The notes beneath the pieces are model-generated. The model made no database searches and was not told the origin of the DNA. It saw only the letters and a program-made list of their open reading frames with translations. Made by a program: the position numbers and the translations under genes. Shown here one piece after another: positions 40,655 through 55,600 of a stretch of DNA of 64,000 nt. Within the stretch, counting starts at the first letter, position 1, and every line of letters starts with the position of its first letter. The stretch spans positions 1,344,263-1,408,262 of the forward strand of contig JACSVZ010000028.1 in NCBI GenBank assembly GCA_014706295.1. Reading direction: 5' to 3'. This DNA is from Lycocorax pyrrhopterus obiensis. Taxonomy: Eukaryota > Chordata > Aves > Passeriformes > Paradisaeidae.

Positions 40655-43600
40655 CTAAAACTGCTGCTGGTCATACTCTGCTATCAGTTTTTTGATGTGG
40701 GCCAGTTTGTTGTGGAGGTATTCGCAGCGGTTCTTCTCTTGGCTGTAGTTGGGGTTCGTCTGCAAAACAAACAAAGAAAAAAAAATGGAAATGCAGAGGT
40801 GGGAAAGGTTCTGGACAGATCAAAGCTGAGCCCGAGCTGGGCTCGACAGCACAGAGCAGATCATGGAATCAGTCATGGGATGGTTTGGGTTGGAGGGAGT
40901 GCAAAGATCATCTCTGTCCATGGACAGGGACACCTTCCACCACCCCAGGGTGCTCCAAGCCCCGTCCAACACTTCCAGGGATCCAGGGGCAGCCACAGCT
41001 TTGCTGGGAATTCCATCCCAAACTCTCCCCACCCTCACAGGGAGGAATTCCTCCCAGTATCCCATCCATCCCTGCCCTCTGGCAGTGGGAAGCCATTCCC
41101 TGTGTCCTGTCCCTCCAGGCCTTGTCCCAAGTCCCCCTGAGCTCTCCTGGAGCCCCTTTGGGCTCTGGAAGAAGCTTTAAGGTCTTCCCAGAACCTTCCC
41201 TTCTCCAACCTGGCCGTGGACACTGTCAGGGATGGGGCAGCCACAGCTTCCCTGGGAATTCCATCCCATTCCCTGCCCACCCTCACAGGGAAGAATTTCC
41301 TCCTAATATCCCACCTAAACCTCCCCTCTTTCATCTTAAAACCATGGAAAAAAGTTTTTTTAGGTCCTTCTTTAAAATAGATCTGTTCTGATCAAACCCA
41401 GCCAAGAATAAAATCCCTTTTCAGATTATCCAGCTCCGGGAGCCCCATCACAGGGAAGGAGCACACCTGAGTTAGGCTCAGCCTAACTGGGCTTTCAATC
41501 ACCCTTGCCCTCTGCCCCCACCTCACAGCCTCTGGAACAAAGATGAACTTCCAACATGCAGGGAATCTCTTCAAAAAGCTCCTAAATCCCTCAGGATGAC
41601 AGGGCTCAGGACCGTATTCACTTATTTAAAGGAAAAAACCCCCAATTCCCACTGGGGTGTGGATGCTTTGCATAAAAGTACTGAAATTTAAGGCATTTTA
41701 TGTGCCCCAAACCCCAAAAATCTGGGGACAGAGCTCCAGAGACTGATCCCAGCTCGGATCCCGTGTCCCAGCAGCCCCCAGATCCCAGAGGATCCTGTTA
41801 TCCCTCAGCCTGTGCATCTGAAACACGAACTGTTCCTTCCCTGGAGAGATAAAGGCGCTGGCTGAACACACCCATTGTGCCACGGCCACGGCTCAGCGAT
41901 CCCCGGGATCCGTGGAGCACTCCCAGCTCCCCCCAAACCCTTTCTGATCTGCTTTTAGGGACAGGCTGGAGCTGAACAAAGATCTGCTGCAATTGCCTCA
42001 GAGCCTGGGTTTGCTCTTGGCAAGGGCCCATCTCTTTCAGTCACACCAGGGGCACCACCCAAAAGCCGCCTGTGGCCAAGGACATTCCCTTACCTTTTTA
42101 ATTTTCCGATATTCCTGTAAAATTTGATCGTGGATGGTCTAAAAAGAAAAAAAGAGGAAAAAAAAAAAACCAGGGCATGATTTTCAGCTCTGCAGCAGGT
42201 ATTTGCTGATGGCTCAATGTAAACAATTCCTCCAGATTCCAACCAAAATCTGCTCCCCCCATGGCTTCCCTGGGGAGATCCGACGGCTACAACCAGCTCT
42301 GATTCCATGGATATCCTGGAGCTGATGCAGAAGGACGAGGTCCCACTCCCCAGCCACGAGAACTACCTGTGACAAGCACCTGGATTCCAGGATAATTCAC
42401 ATTCCCAAAGCCCCAACTGATTGTTTTTTCCCCCCCCACCAAGATCTGAAAACAATCCAGTGAGGAATTCTGCAAGGAGAAGGGCAGGAGGTTTGAAGGG
42501 AGGAAGCTGTGCTTAGCACAATAGGTGCTCTGTAAAAATCTGTTTATTATCCTCGACGAGACTCACTTTTTCAAGCTAATGAATAGCTAAAACTCTTTAA
42601 AAATCACTCTGACAAGTCCAATAATGCTGCATTATTCAGATCAAAGATTGCAGAGGAACAGATGACCCCGTGCTAACTCCCCTTCCAGCCCCGATACGCT
42701 CCCATATGTGCAAATATGAGTTTTTCTGGCTGGGATACACTAATAGCTTCCAGCAGCTTTTGGCTAAGGACACCAATTGTCTCACTGAGGCCTTTCCTTG
42801 TCAACAAGTCCCATGATGTGGCTCCAGCCTGAAAAAGGAGCAGCGCAGAGCTGGGCTAGGAGCGTTCCCCAAAGCTGTCAGCTGTGTGCACGTTCCCCAG
42901 CAGTTCCGAGGCTGGAATTCAGACACCGACCCAGCCCAGACAGAGCAGATCAAACGACTGCAGCTTTGCCACGTGCACAACGACCCTTTTCGGGTGTTTT
43001 TAGCTCTGTTTCTACCTTATATTCCTCGGAGCCCTGCAAAAGTTGCTTCAGCTTGGCGTCCAGCTGGGTGAACCGTCGGGTTATCCGCTCTATCCGGGCG
43101 TGCAAGTCCCTGTACTCGTTGTATTCCGCGTTGAAGTCGTTTTTGTAGCTCTGACGCTGCTCCGAGGAGGAAATGGCTGCGTATTTTCTGCAGGGAGAAA
43201 GGGTTTGGTGAATGGGTTTTTGAGGGGAATTGGTTCTGGGGAGGAATTGGTTTTGGGGAGGAATTCTCCCCGGGATGCGGCGGTGCTGAGCATGGGGGGA
43301 TGAGCCTGCCAGGTGACTGGAAACACAACAATGGATAATTCAGGATCATAGGAGCATTTAAATGGGATATTGGGAAGGAATTCTTCACTGTGAAGGGTCT
43401 GGCATGGAATTCCCAGAGAAGCTGTAGCTGCCTCATCCCTGGAAGTGTTTGGAGCGACCTGGGACAGTGGGAGGTGTCGCTGCCCGTGGCAGGGGTGGCA
43501 CTGGATGGGCTTTAGCTCATTCCAGCCCGAACCATTCTGGGATTCTGTGATAAAAGCTGGAAAAGCCCTCCGAGATCAAATCCCAGCACTGCCAAGGCCA

Positions 43601-46600
43601 CCACTAACTCACGTCCCCAGGTGTCACATCCACGTGGCTTAAACCCCTCCAGGGATGGTGGCTCCCTGTCCCAGTGAAGAAATTCTCCCCAATATCCCAT
43701 CCAAACCTCCCCTGGTGCAGCTTGAGGCCGTTTCCTCTCATCCTGACTTGCATTAAAGTAGCAAATTATGGAGGCAACCACCAGGGATTGTTGCCTTGAC
43801 CTCCTGTAAAACAAACAATGTTTGCTCCCAAAACTTCCTATCTCTGCCAGATAGGGTGGGAGAGGCAGGTACAGCCAAGCCTGGGAGCGGCTGGGGGCGG
43901 AGGAGGACACTCAGATAGCGCTGCTGCAGCTTCTCTAACTGCTGCTGGCCCGCAGAACATGGAGTTCTGCATCTGTGCCAGGCATTGGAACAGCAGGAAT
44001 ACGATGCTTCCAGTGTTAAGAGTCTTTAAAGGAACACAAAAAGCATTGAGCCATCGTTGCAAAACGCTCGCAGGGTGATTATGTGGCAAGAGCACGACAA
44101 GAAACCACGGTGAGGAGCTTTATTCCGTTTTTGGGGTTTGTTTTTTTTTCCCCACCAGCAACTCTATTTCCAGCACCTTCTGGAGACACTCGATGTGCCC
44201 TGAGCTCAGGTTGAACTGATGTGCCTTTGGGGGCCTTTTGGAAGTTATTCTGCTCAACAAAAAGCCATTAAAGCTGACATTTAGAGCCCTCCCTGAAGGT
44301 AACACTCATCTTTTGGTAGGTGATGGCTCTGATTTGTCTCCTGCTCCGGCTGCAGCAGGGCCAGCTCGGTGCATGAACATGGAAAAGCTGATTTAGGCCT
44401 CAAATTCAGGGGGAACTTTTGGTGCTTTAACTTTTTAGGTGCTCTAAACTTCTAGAACTGACTCCTTGCCAGGGGCTGGGGTGAAGAATCGTCCACACAG
44501 GATAACGAAGCATCAAACAGCAGTGACAGCTCTTAGAATTTGAGGAGCTGGACACAAACCAGTCAGGTCACACCAGGTGAGAGCACAGAGCCCAGAAACC
44601 TCTCCCAGTTCCTTTGCAGAGGGCCCAAGGAGCTGCAATATCCCTTTTTGGGAAGGATCAGCACGTGGGTGAGAGAAAAAAAACACCCCCAGCCACCCAA
44701 ATTCTTCGGAATGGCCCGAAAAATGTCACCTTGAAGGGATTGTTTGTATGGCTGATCCAGCCCAGCAAAGCAGAAACCACACCAGAACCCTTTATCTGCT
44801 CCAGAGCTTCCTCCTCCTCCTCCATCCCTTCCCTCCCAGCGATCCCAGCACAGCCAAACCAGCTCTGATGGAAACAACCCCCAGGCTGGGACACGCACAG
44901 GGAATTTCCCCTTCCCCCCAAGCTACAACTTTTTCCCCACCCCAAAGCTTTGTTTAGAACAGGTTTGGGTTTATGCAGATTTTGGGCTCCCTTCACAGGG
45001 ATTTTTGGGCTTCAGTTGTTTAATTAACCCCGAGGGGATCTGATTAAAGAGTCAAGAGGTGAAACAACTCACATGCTAACCCAGGGGTTAGAGCCTCCCA
45101 GTAAAGAATATTTCCCTGCTTTATGTAGATGATCTTGGCTCTGAAGAGGGGAAGAATTAGCAAACCACCCCAAATCCTTCCTTGCCCTGTCTTCCACAAC
45201 ATGAAAGCAGATTATTCCCTCTCCAAGCTCCCAGCTCTAACGTGGAGATGTTTAATCCCTTCAAACCCCCCTAAGGTATGAAAGGTTTCTTGAAGCACTT
45301 CAACAATTTATAGGAGATCACCTTGAGAACTCCTTGAGGAGGTAAAAATCAGCTTTGATACCAAGTTTAGTCTCAACAGCTGATCTGCAGAGCTGGGTTT
45401 GCTCTTTTTCTTACACCCACCTAACGAAGTTCTATCAAATAACACAAAAAGTCCAACAAAAATCCCCAGCACGTTGTGATTTTTTAGCTTGAAACACGAT
45501 CCCAAAGTGATGAAGCAACCAATAAACATACTTACAATAAATAATCTGGCATTTCTGAAGTTGATGTTGGTACACTAGAATTATTGCATGTTCCATTTAA
45601 ACCTGAAAAAATAAAGACTTGTTTATAGACGTTCTTAAACTTCAAAGCTCTTTGCAATTCAGCTTCAAACTCATAAAACGCGCCCGCAATATACAGTTTA
45701 TGGAAGTCTAAAGGATTTCTGTTTTGCTTGGAACTGACAGAGGCAGAGGAGCCACAATAAGGTGGCTGAAAGTTCAAGGCTCCTCCAGTATTTTGTCTGT
45801 CAGCAAAACAACACCAGCATCAGCCAGTGCACCGAGCAGCGAAAAAATCTGAATTTAATTGGTGGATAAACAGTGCCTGGAGTGGGGTAACACCAACAGC
45901 ACCACTGGGAACAAGGCAAACGCAGCCCTGAGCCCAGAGAGCTGAGCTGGGCAAGGTGAACCTTCTTTTCTCCTGCTTCTACACCTGAGGGATTCCCCTG
46001 TGGATACTCCAGGGGGAGATTCCTGAATTAATACCCCAGAGTCCTGCAGGGCACCGCAGAGAGGCTTTTAGGGAATGCAGGTCTCCCCTCACACAGCTCC
46101 ACACACAAATCCAAGTGGAGGCTGCACCAGCGAAGGCTCAGCTAAGAATGTTCAGGAACTGAAGGAAGAACAGAATAAACCTGAGGCAGACTCATCCTCC
46201 ACATCCCCCAGACGCTGCAGGATAAATGTGGAGGAAGAGAGCGGTTGGATCCGCATTTGGAAAGGGATATTTTCCACAAACTGCGCGTTACGTTCCAAGT
46301 CCTCACCAGAGTCAGCTGCACAACCTGAGTCAGCAGTACCCTGACTGCATCCTTACAAAGATGGATTTTCCTCTGAGTTTCCACAGAAAGGCTCTCCTGA
46401 GCGGGATGGGAGGATGGCACAAACCCAGCGCTTCTAAAACCAACCCAATCCCAAACTCCTGCTGCAGCTCCTCCCGCTTTTCCTCCTTTCCCGACCGTGG
46501 CGTGGAAGATGCAGAACAGGGTTTAAGGATTGTGGAAGGAAAGGGACACGGGGAGGTTTATTTTGCCTGTGAGTGCCACCTACTGACTGAAAGGACCCCA

Positions 46601-49600
46601 AAGGTCCCTCCAGAGCCTCTGGAACAAAATTCCCGGGAGAAACTCCCACTTCTGGCAGAAGGTGTCTCTGCCCACGGCAGGGGGTGGAACCAGATGAGCT
46701 TTAAGGTCCTTCCAACCCAAACTTTTTGTGATCCTCTGCTTCCCTACAGCCCCAGGGGGAAGTGGGGAAGGAGCAGGATGGGGCTGGTGCTACCCACAGC
46801 GAGGCACAGAAGGAAAACATCCCAGTTCTGGCTGTCCAGGATCCAAGCAGGACTGACCACATCCTGTTTGTGATTGCTCCCAGTCCAGCTCGGATTTGTT
46901 ACCTCACTACAGCAGCAGGAACAAAACCCAACTCCTATTACTTAACAAAAAATCCAGGAATTAAACTGTAAAGCGAAGCAGAAAAGGTGGTGGAGGCTCA
47001 GCAATTTCCCAGGTATTTGGGTATTTATAACACAAAAATATGTATTAAAGAGAGAACGTGTGTGTGTCCCTCCAGAACCACTGCAGAGGCACACGGTGAA
47101 GAGAAACAACATGGCAGAAACACAACATTCACAGAAAAAAACTGGGATTGACACAGAAGCAGAAGAATTCTCAGTTCTGCAGTGCCACACAACCATCAAA
47201 CCCCATGGACTGTCCCCAGGGATCACTGCTGAGCCATCAAAGTGCACTCTGTCACTGCTGCAAAGCCCGTGGGGAAGGGGAGGGCTGGGACCAGCTCAAT
47301 CCCAACGCCCTGAGAAGCTCTCCCTTTCCAGGAATCCAACAAATCAGTCTCCATTTCGAGGTATTGTCCTTTTGGAGCCGAAACTGGAGGGTTTTCATGC
47401 ACCAGGCATGAAGGGGAACGTAGAAAACAGTAACAGGGTGAAGGAAAACGCAAAGAAGAATTGAACAGATGTTCCCAGAGGCTGCAGGGAAAGTCCCAGT
47501 GCCCTGGGGAGCTGTAACAAACAGCAGAAAATGTGGAAGCAGCAGGAAAAGGAATGGATGGGATCACCCAAGAAATACTCTCTGCTCTGACTTCTAAGAG
47601 TGCACGGACCCGACTTTTTTGAAAGAGTGGAAAATGCTTTCATCCCACCTCAGTGGAGATTCACTGTTGTGTCAGTCCTTGAATAAATAAATTCCCAGCC
47701 CTAGTGGGATGCAAGGAAGCTTTTCCAGCCTGGAAGAGCTGGTTCTCCACTGCTTTAACAGCATTTATCACCAGGTTTATCTATCATTTCTTTTGTAGCC
47801 AATATTAAAAGCTTTTGTGAGTAACTTTTCATTAGAAATCCAAACAAGAGTCATCACAACAGCCAACACAAGCGCTGCGCTGCTCTTCCCACTGCTCCCA
47901 GCCTTTCATCCCCACAGATTATCCCAGCTTTTAATTTAACCAGGAGAAACATGACACGCTCTGAGGCAGCTCCAAACAGCACGGAAGGTTAAACAGGAAA
48001 AACCTGATATCCTCTGTGGAGAGGAAGCACCTCTGGTGATTTGTAGGGAGGACAGCGCTGGCATTTGGGTCCCCACAGCGCCGGGGATGGCCCAGGATGT
48101 GCTCACTCCTCCAGGCAATCCTGGGATCACACCCAGCCAACACCACAGCACCTCTCGGCCCCCACTCACCTGGGACCTGTTCCTGGGGAACACTAACTAA
48201 GTCAGCATTTTTTATTACTTCACAGTTCTGCTTCTCCTCTTTGCACTTCTCCTCGCTTTTCTTCTCCTTCCTCTCCTTCTCCTTGTCTTTGTGCTTTTTG
48301 GACTTTTTCTTGGATTTGACGTAGGAGCCGCAGTTGTGTTTGCTGCTCTGGGCACAGTCTGTGGGCAGGGGGTGACTCAGTCTGTCGGGAGGCTCCGTGC
48401 TCTCACAGTCTCTGCCGTTGTGAGTCAGGTCGTTGCTGACATCCGAGAGGGGATCGTGAGGCCTGGGCAGCTCCAGCACCGGGAGGGTGGAGCTGGAGCT
48501 CACCGGCTCCGGCAGGGCCGGGGGCAGGGCAGGGGGGGCCGGGGTGTCCTTCCCGTTGGAGGAATTCAGCTTCCCGTTGAAAGTGGGTTGGGTCCTGTGA
48601 GCCAAATGCGAGATCCTGGCTTTTTGTTGGCCAGGGGGTCGATGAACTCCAGAGGTTGGGATCGTTTCTGTTTAGAGGAGGGGGAAGAAAAGGAGAAATG
48701 AATCGTGTTGAAGGTGCAGGAGTGGAGCTGGATGTTACCACTAGGTGGTGGTGCGATACAGGGGAGAAGGGAATATCCCCGGGAAAAGCAGCTTATCCAT
48801 CCCAAGCTGCCTCCCAGAGCCCACACAGTTTGGTGGGAGAGCTTAAGGAATCCCAGCAGCCCATCAGCCATTCCTGACCTCCCCGATTATCCCCGCACAG
48901 GCCCGTGCCACCCCCAGCCCGCCCTCACTGCGGCTTGTTTCAAACCCAGCCCTTTGGAACTCAAACCCTGCAGCCTCCCCCCGTCCCAGCCAATTAGAGA
49001 GTGGAAATATCCCTGGAAGTGTCCAAAGCCAGGCTGGACGGGGCTTGGAGCAACCTGGGACAGTGGAAGGTGTTCCTGCCCATGGCAGGGGGTGGAACAG
49101 GATGAGCTTTAAGGTCCCTCCCAACCCAAACCACTCTGGGATTCGGTGATAAAAACATCTGTCCTGAGCACCCCAAAGTCCCTGCCACGGAAAAACGTGC
49201 TCAGCCCTCTGGAGCAGGGAGGGATTCACTGGTCCTGCATTTTATTCCCAGCTCTGTGGCCAAGAGCTTCACCCCTTCCCCGTTCCTTCCTCTTCTCAAG
49301 AACGGGGCATTGCCCGGAAGAGGGGAGGAAGTGCTCAGTTCTCAGAATTTCAGGCAAAAGGGGACTTTTGCAGCACTTTTAAAAAAGCCACGTCACAGGG
49401 GCCAACGTGACCCGAGCAACCCTTTTTTGAACAAGGGCAGAGAAGGAAGTGGCTCCCAGCTGTGCCCATACCTCGGAGGCAGCTGCCTCCAGCCTGGAAA
49501 AGCTGCTCCATGGAAGAACCCATCCATCAGGCTCAGCCCAGCCCATGCCAGCCACAACCACCTCAGCCAGCCCTCAGTGTGTGCCCACCTGGCAGCTCTG

Positions 49601-52600
49601 GGGCTGCAACAGCTCTGAGCCAAAGATTATTTAGTGCCCAGAGGAAAACAAGCGATAGCTCTGGATATTTCTTTTGGATAATCCATTATTTTCTTTCTGT
49701 CTCAGGCAGGACCGTGACGTGTTTGCGAATGGAAGTGTTGTTCCATCACTGAAACGCAGCTGGATGATGCCTGGAGCAGCCCCTAATTCCCTTTTTCCCC
49801 TGGATTTTATCTCTCTTTGCTAACTCAGGGGTCTTGAGGACACTGCTCAGTGCCAGGAATTCTTTCCACCTGTCAAGGTAATTAAGGAAGAGCTGCTGGT
49901 TCTGCCACTGAGCTCAAGGGGCAAGGACAGCACGTCCGACCGGCTTGGCAACATCGCTTCCCAGAACTCCCCGTGTCCATCTCCCCAAGGAGGGGCCATC
50001 TCCCACGGCAGCCTCTGAACAGGTGACAGAGCTAAAAAACTGCCACATTTTACAACTTTTTCTCTAAAACCAACAAAGAGCAGCTTCTCCAAACTCATCT
50101 CTCTGCTTAGGAGGGTTCTATACATCCATTTTCTAGAATTACCAGACCAATCTTCTTCTTCACCTTCGTTCCACAGCTGAGCCTTCCCAAAATATTCTGC
50201 ATTCCATCCTACCAAATCCCAATCCTCTGCTGGCGCTGCACCCATTAAAAACCATTTCTCTAAATAGAAACTGCAGCCAGCGAGTATTAAAAAAGTGACA
50301 GCTCACGATGCTGTGGTTTGCTGTCTGACACGACAGAATCATGCTGGAAACATTTATATTCCACATTGGATCGTCCCTGTTTCACCAGCCTTTCCTAAAT
50401 CCAACCCAACCAACCACCCAAAGTTTCAACTGGGTCATTCTGAGAGATCAAAACCTCACCCTAAAGACCTCTGAATCTTTAAAATACGGACAGCCAGAGA
50501 AGCAACATGATTTTTTAACCTTAAAAAAAGACACAAGACCAGGATCTTTGCAAGCTAACTTGAAGGTGATCATTCTTCATTCGCCAGGAACGTGCCCACA
50601 GCAGAGCAGGAGAGGATTTGGAATCAGCTACCTGGCAAACAAGTTACACAGTCCTTGTTCTCAACCAGAGAATTGCCTCCCTCTCAGTGCCAGAGAGCAC
50701 ATAATTTCTTTACCTGTTAATATTCTTTGCCACTAATCCCCGGTGCGTCTGTCCAGACAAGTAGGCATTACACATTCCATTGGCAGGAGAAGAATAAACA
50801 CTCAACTTGTCTGGGCTGACCCACGCTGCGAGAAGGGAAGGCAGCACGCATTTCACAACGCCAGCAACGCCTGTGCTGGGAGATACTGGGAGAAGTGGGG
50901 ACAAGGCTCCGTTTGACACGCGTCAAACGCGGCTCCTCCGTGGTTTATGGTCATGGAAAAAGCAGGCAAAACGTTCTTTTCACAGCTCTGTGCTCTGGCA
51001 TCTCCGAGCCAGGAGCGGCCCAACCTGCCCCTGATCTGTCACGGCAATTAGGCTGCAAAAGGTCAAGGGTTTTAATAACTCAACCATGTTTGGGAGCTGC
51101 TTATTACAGCTTCGTTCCACTCAATTATTAGTAATGAGGAAAACACAAGCTTGTTCTCCCAGGAACTCCAGGAGGGATGGAGGCACTGCAAAAGGAATTT
51201 AGCCCTTAAAACTAAACCTGAGCCTCCTTGTCAGAGATCCTCCCCACGTCCAGAGGAGAAACAGATGCTGAGGAAAAGCCAGACTTAGACTCCAACTTAA
51301 TAAAACAGAAATAAAACCCCAAGGACCTCCTGACCCAGCAGCAGGTGATTACAGGGTGCAGACAGGCACAGCTCAGCCTGGACCCACGTCCAGCAGCCAA
51401 ATCCATCAGGAGCAGACGGATCCCGGGCTGGGAGGGGGAATCACCCACCTGAGGGGGAGAGCTGGAGCTGACGGTGTCCTTCGGAGGGCTCAGGGAAGGC
51501 GCTTCTCCCTGGAAACCGCCGCTGTTCTGGGGCTGGCAGAGCTTCCTGCAAAACACAATCGGGGGCTGGTGACATCCCGTGCCAGGGGGACAGGTGGCAC
51601 TGCACACCTTGGGGCAAAGAGCCTTTCCCGGGCTCAAACTCCGAAAATTCCACGGAAGGAGCTCGTTCAGGCTCTGATCTCTGACAAAAGCTGGGAAGGA
51701 GAAACTACCACAGGAAAATATCACTGACAAATTGGAATTCCTGATCTCCTTCTTGCTTTGCTGTGATTTTTGTGGCTCTTTGGTGATGGAAGTAACACCT
51801 TGGACCAACATGGCCAAGGCCGAGCTCTTGGGCACATGAAAGGATTCCCTGTTGAGGTTGGAACTTCTTTTTCAACAGTTTTACCTTTTTTTCCCTTGAA
51901 CTGGTGATGTAAGAATTAAAACAAATTAATTCCAGCCTCAGAAACATAATTCACATGGAGATGAGTAAAAGTGGCATTGAATTTTAAGGTGAAAAGGATA
52001 TCACGTATTATTCCTGCTGATTGAAATACAGCTCAGGAAGACATTAATTAAACAAATTTCTGCTGAGTTTTTGCTTTCTGAGACAACTCAGAAAGCAAAG
52101 CTCACTGAAGAGGGGCTGAAACTCAAGCTCAGATGTTGAAGAATAAGTTCTCCCACTCATTAGCATCATTAAAACAACATTTTATGGCAACAGCAGCCCT
52201 TTCAGCAGCGAGCTCCTCTGGGTCCAGGAAAAGCAGGAGTATAACAGGAACTGCTGAGGTATTATTGGTCCACCAGGATTTACATTTCGGGCTTCCCAAT
52301 AATACTTTTCAGTTGCATCATGCAAAACAGAGCTACTCTGGGCTGTGTTTGTGGTATTGGACAAATAAAAAAACCCTTTTGTAGCAACAAAAAGTACAAT
52401 TAGGATCACGTGAGTGCCTGAATTCTCCTCCAGGCTGGGTCTCTGCTCCTCTCCAGATCTCAGAGTGTTTTCCCAGCCCACCAGCTTTGTCCAACAATTC
52501 TGACACCAGACTGGCCCTCCATTAATCACCCAGGAAAAAAACACTCTTGCATCAAGTTGCAGCTGACAAACTGAAAAAAACCCCACAATTCAGGGTTAAA

Positions 52601-55600
52601 GGTTTTAATAAAGTAGCTCTGCAGTCAGTTTGTCAGGAGCCTGAATAACCCACCTTTAAATTCTCTCACAAGAAACTGGAATCAGCATTAAAGCTCACTC
52701 ATATCCTTTAAACATTGGGAAGATGATCTCAGAGATAACACCCATGACTTGACAAGATTTGGCTTTTAACCCCAGCTTGAACCTTGGGCTGTGTTGCAGC
52801 AATATTTAGACATCTGCAGTGTCACCACTGTCCTGGCTTTGTTTAATTTTATTTAAAACAACCTCAGCAGCCACAGATCGACTCACGGAAAGGACTTGGG
52901 GATTGTGAAAACGGGAAGGAGACACTGGTATTGCCTAAAAACCCCAGTGAAAGTGGTTTTTGGGGGGCTGGTTGATCAGCCTGAGCAAGCTTATCACATC
53001 TCGTAATTGGTAATTATGGATTTTAAGGAGTCATGAAAGCATCGAGGTCAGCAGAGGAAAGATTGCAGAGAATCCTGGAATGGTTTGGGTTGGAAGGACC
53101 TTAAAGCTCATCCAGTCACAGGGTGGGACACCTTCCCCAGACCAGGCTGCTCAGGGTCCCCAACGGTGACAGGGAGACGGAAAACATAAAAAAAGGAGGA
53201 AAAACAAGCTGGTTTAACCCAAACAGGAGGAAAACCGAGCTGCTTTAACCCCAGCACAGTTAGACCCAGCTTTAACATTTGCAGATGTGTTAATTCCTGC
53301 AGCTGCTGAGGCACTGAGTGGCCACTGGCCCTGAAATCCAGGAGGCCCTGGAACAATTGGTTGGCTCCAGGCAATGACGGCGAACCCCAACGTCTGCTGC
53401 CTCCTGTGCCCTTTCTCTGTGACTCGTTTCCTCCTGTCTTCAACCCCACATGTTTTTTTCCCATTCTGGAGCCTCATTACCTGCACTGGCTGAGCAGGGC
53501 TTTGTTTGTACAGTTGAATACATCCTTTCCAAGGTCTATTTTTAGACCCTCGCCCAAGTGAATGCCACAATTCTAGAAAAAGCAGTAAACATGGCTTTTC
53601 CACAGGGAGAAATTCACTTTGGGGTTTGTTTTTTTTTTTTTTTTTTGAAAGGCATAAAGATTGCGTGGCAGTTGGATTTTTCCTTTTAATTATAATTTTA
53701 TCATTTCACATCAAGGCCATTTAAACGAGTTCTGATTTTCTTTGAGCACACCAAAGCACTTGGAGTGCAAGTTTTCTGTTGGTTTAAAAAAGTCTCATCT
53801 CCAAGTCAATCGTGCTTTTAAATCATGGGAAGTGCTCAAACAGAGCACGCTGTGCTTCAGCTTAACCAAAAGTGCAATAAAACAAAGCACAAGTAAAAGC
53901 TCTGCCTGCGTGACCAGATCTGTACCAAGGCACTGAAAAATATCAACACTCAGAGCAGAATTCTGGAGCAAACTGGGAGATTTGGTCTCTTTCCCTGCCA
54001 GTCAGAAGCTTCCAAGCCTGGAGGCTTCACCTAAGGAAAATATCTGTAGAGGGAACAAATTTTCAGCAGCTAAGGATGAACTGAGTCTGCTAAGGGCTGT
54101 TTCAGGAGGGAACAGAGATCACACTCCAAGCAGGACAACCAGCATGAGTTTTAAGGGATTTATCCCACAGAGCAGCATCGTGCTTTTCCATGCATCCACG
54201 ACCTCAATCAAATCTCAGCTCCAGGGGTGAAACACTTCAACCTGCACAGGAAGCCACGTGCAAGGAGATGTGGAAAAAGGGAAGGAGAGTTGAGCTGCAG
54301 ATATTTAATCCACTCATCTCCCAGGATTTTTAATCCACTCATCTCCCAGGATTTCAGACCAGCAGTATGAACTCTACCAGCTCTGCTCCCATCCAGGTTT
54401 CCCCCAAGCTTTGCCTTTAACAATTTGAAGACAGCCCAGGATGATGTGAGGAGTGGATCCACTTGGATATTCAAGTTTAGTCAACTCCTGCAGGTCCCTG
54501 GGTGATGGACAGTTTCAAATGATGTCAGAATAAGTCACACACCCAACTTAGGGACCTCGGTCACCCTGATTTACAGCACCTGCCCTGGCCCAGGATTCCC
54601 TGGATGATATCAGAGAGAAGATGCTGGATAATTACCTAACGAGGATCCTTTTCAACAACTGCTGATCTCCTTCTGAGTAGCCAGGCCAGTCCTTCTGCAC
54701 TTCTTTGTATACACAATCTTTCAGTGTGAAAGTGCTGTCCTTGGCACTCAGATTTGCCACCTGCAACAGAAGGAATTTGGAAAGCCATCGTTAGGATTTC
54801 ATTTTCTCACTTCCTCCACCAAACAAGAGCTAAGATGAAGGCAAAATCTGAGCAGACTTAGCAGCTGTTAGTAGTGTCAGAGAACAAGGAGAGACTTTAA
54901 TATTTCATTTCCTTATTATTAAGATTATTTAATCAAACTGTGCCTTTCCTCTCGCCTTGTCACTGCAATAATTCATAATGAGTTTCTAAAGCACATCCAG
55001 TTGAGTGGGAAATAAGTCATATCTGAAACAGATTATTCAGCTTGGGGAACCTGGACCAGTACAACAGCACTTGATGTTAACACCTGGAAATAAAGCCTAA
55101 TGGGAACAGGCAGGTCACTTATCACACCTGTCCCATAGCCAAAATGGGGCAGTTTATGGCCAAAGAGGAACTCTTGGGGCGATAACTTGGTTAACAATTG
55201 CCAGGAGATAATTTCTCACTAAAGAGCCAACAAAACAGGCCACAGGGAGCTGCTTTCTCAGGGAGCTCTGAGGAGAATGCCCCGGGATCACCTGGATTTT
55301 ATGAAGAACTTTTCCAGGGCAAGAACAGAACCTGGGATTTCCAGCTTCAAGCCAGCAGAGCTCCGCAGGGAGCTCAGCACATCTGCACCAGCAGCTGCCT
55401 GACATTTTATCCAACCCTGTCCCTGTGTAGCTTCCCCACAAAACCCTGCGTGGTGCCTGCACGGAGAGGAAACGCTGCTGGAATGGGCAGAGCTGGATTA
55501 GAATGGAAACAACTTGTGAAAGAGTTATCCCAACTTGGATCAGTCTTTCCACAGCCTGACTGAAAATTTAACTTCTTGCTGCTGGTTACACGCCTGAAAA

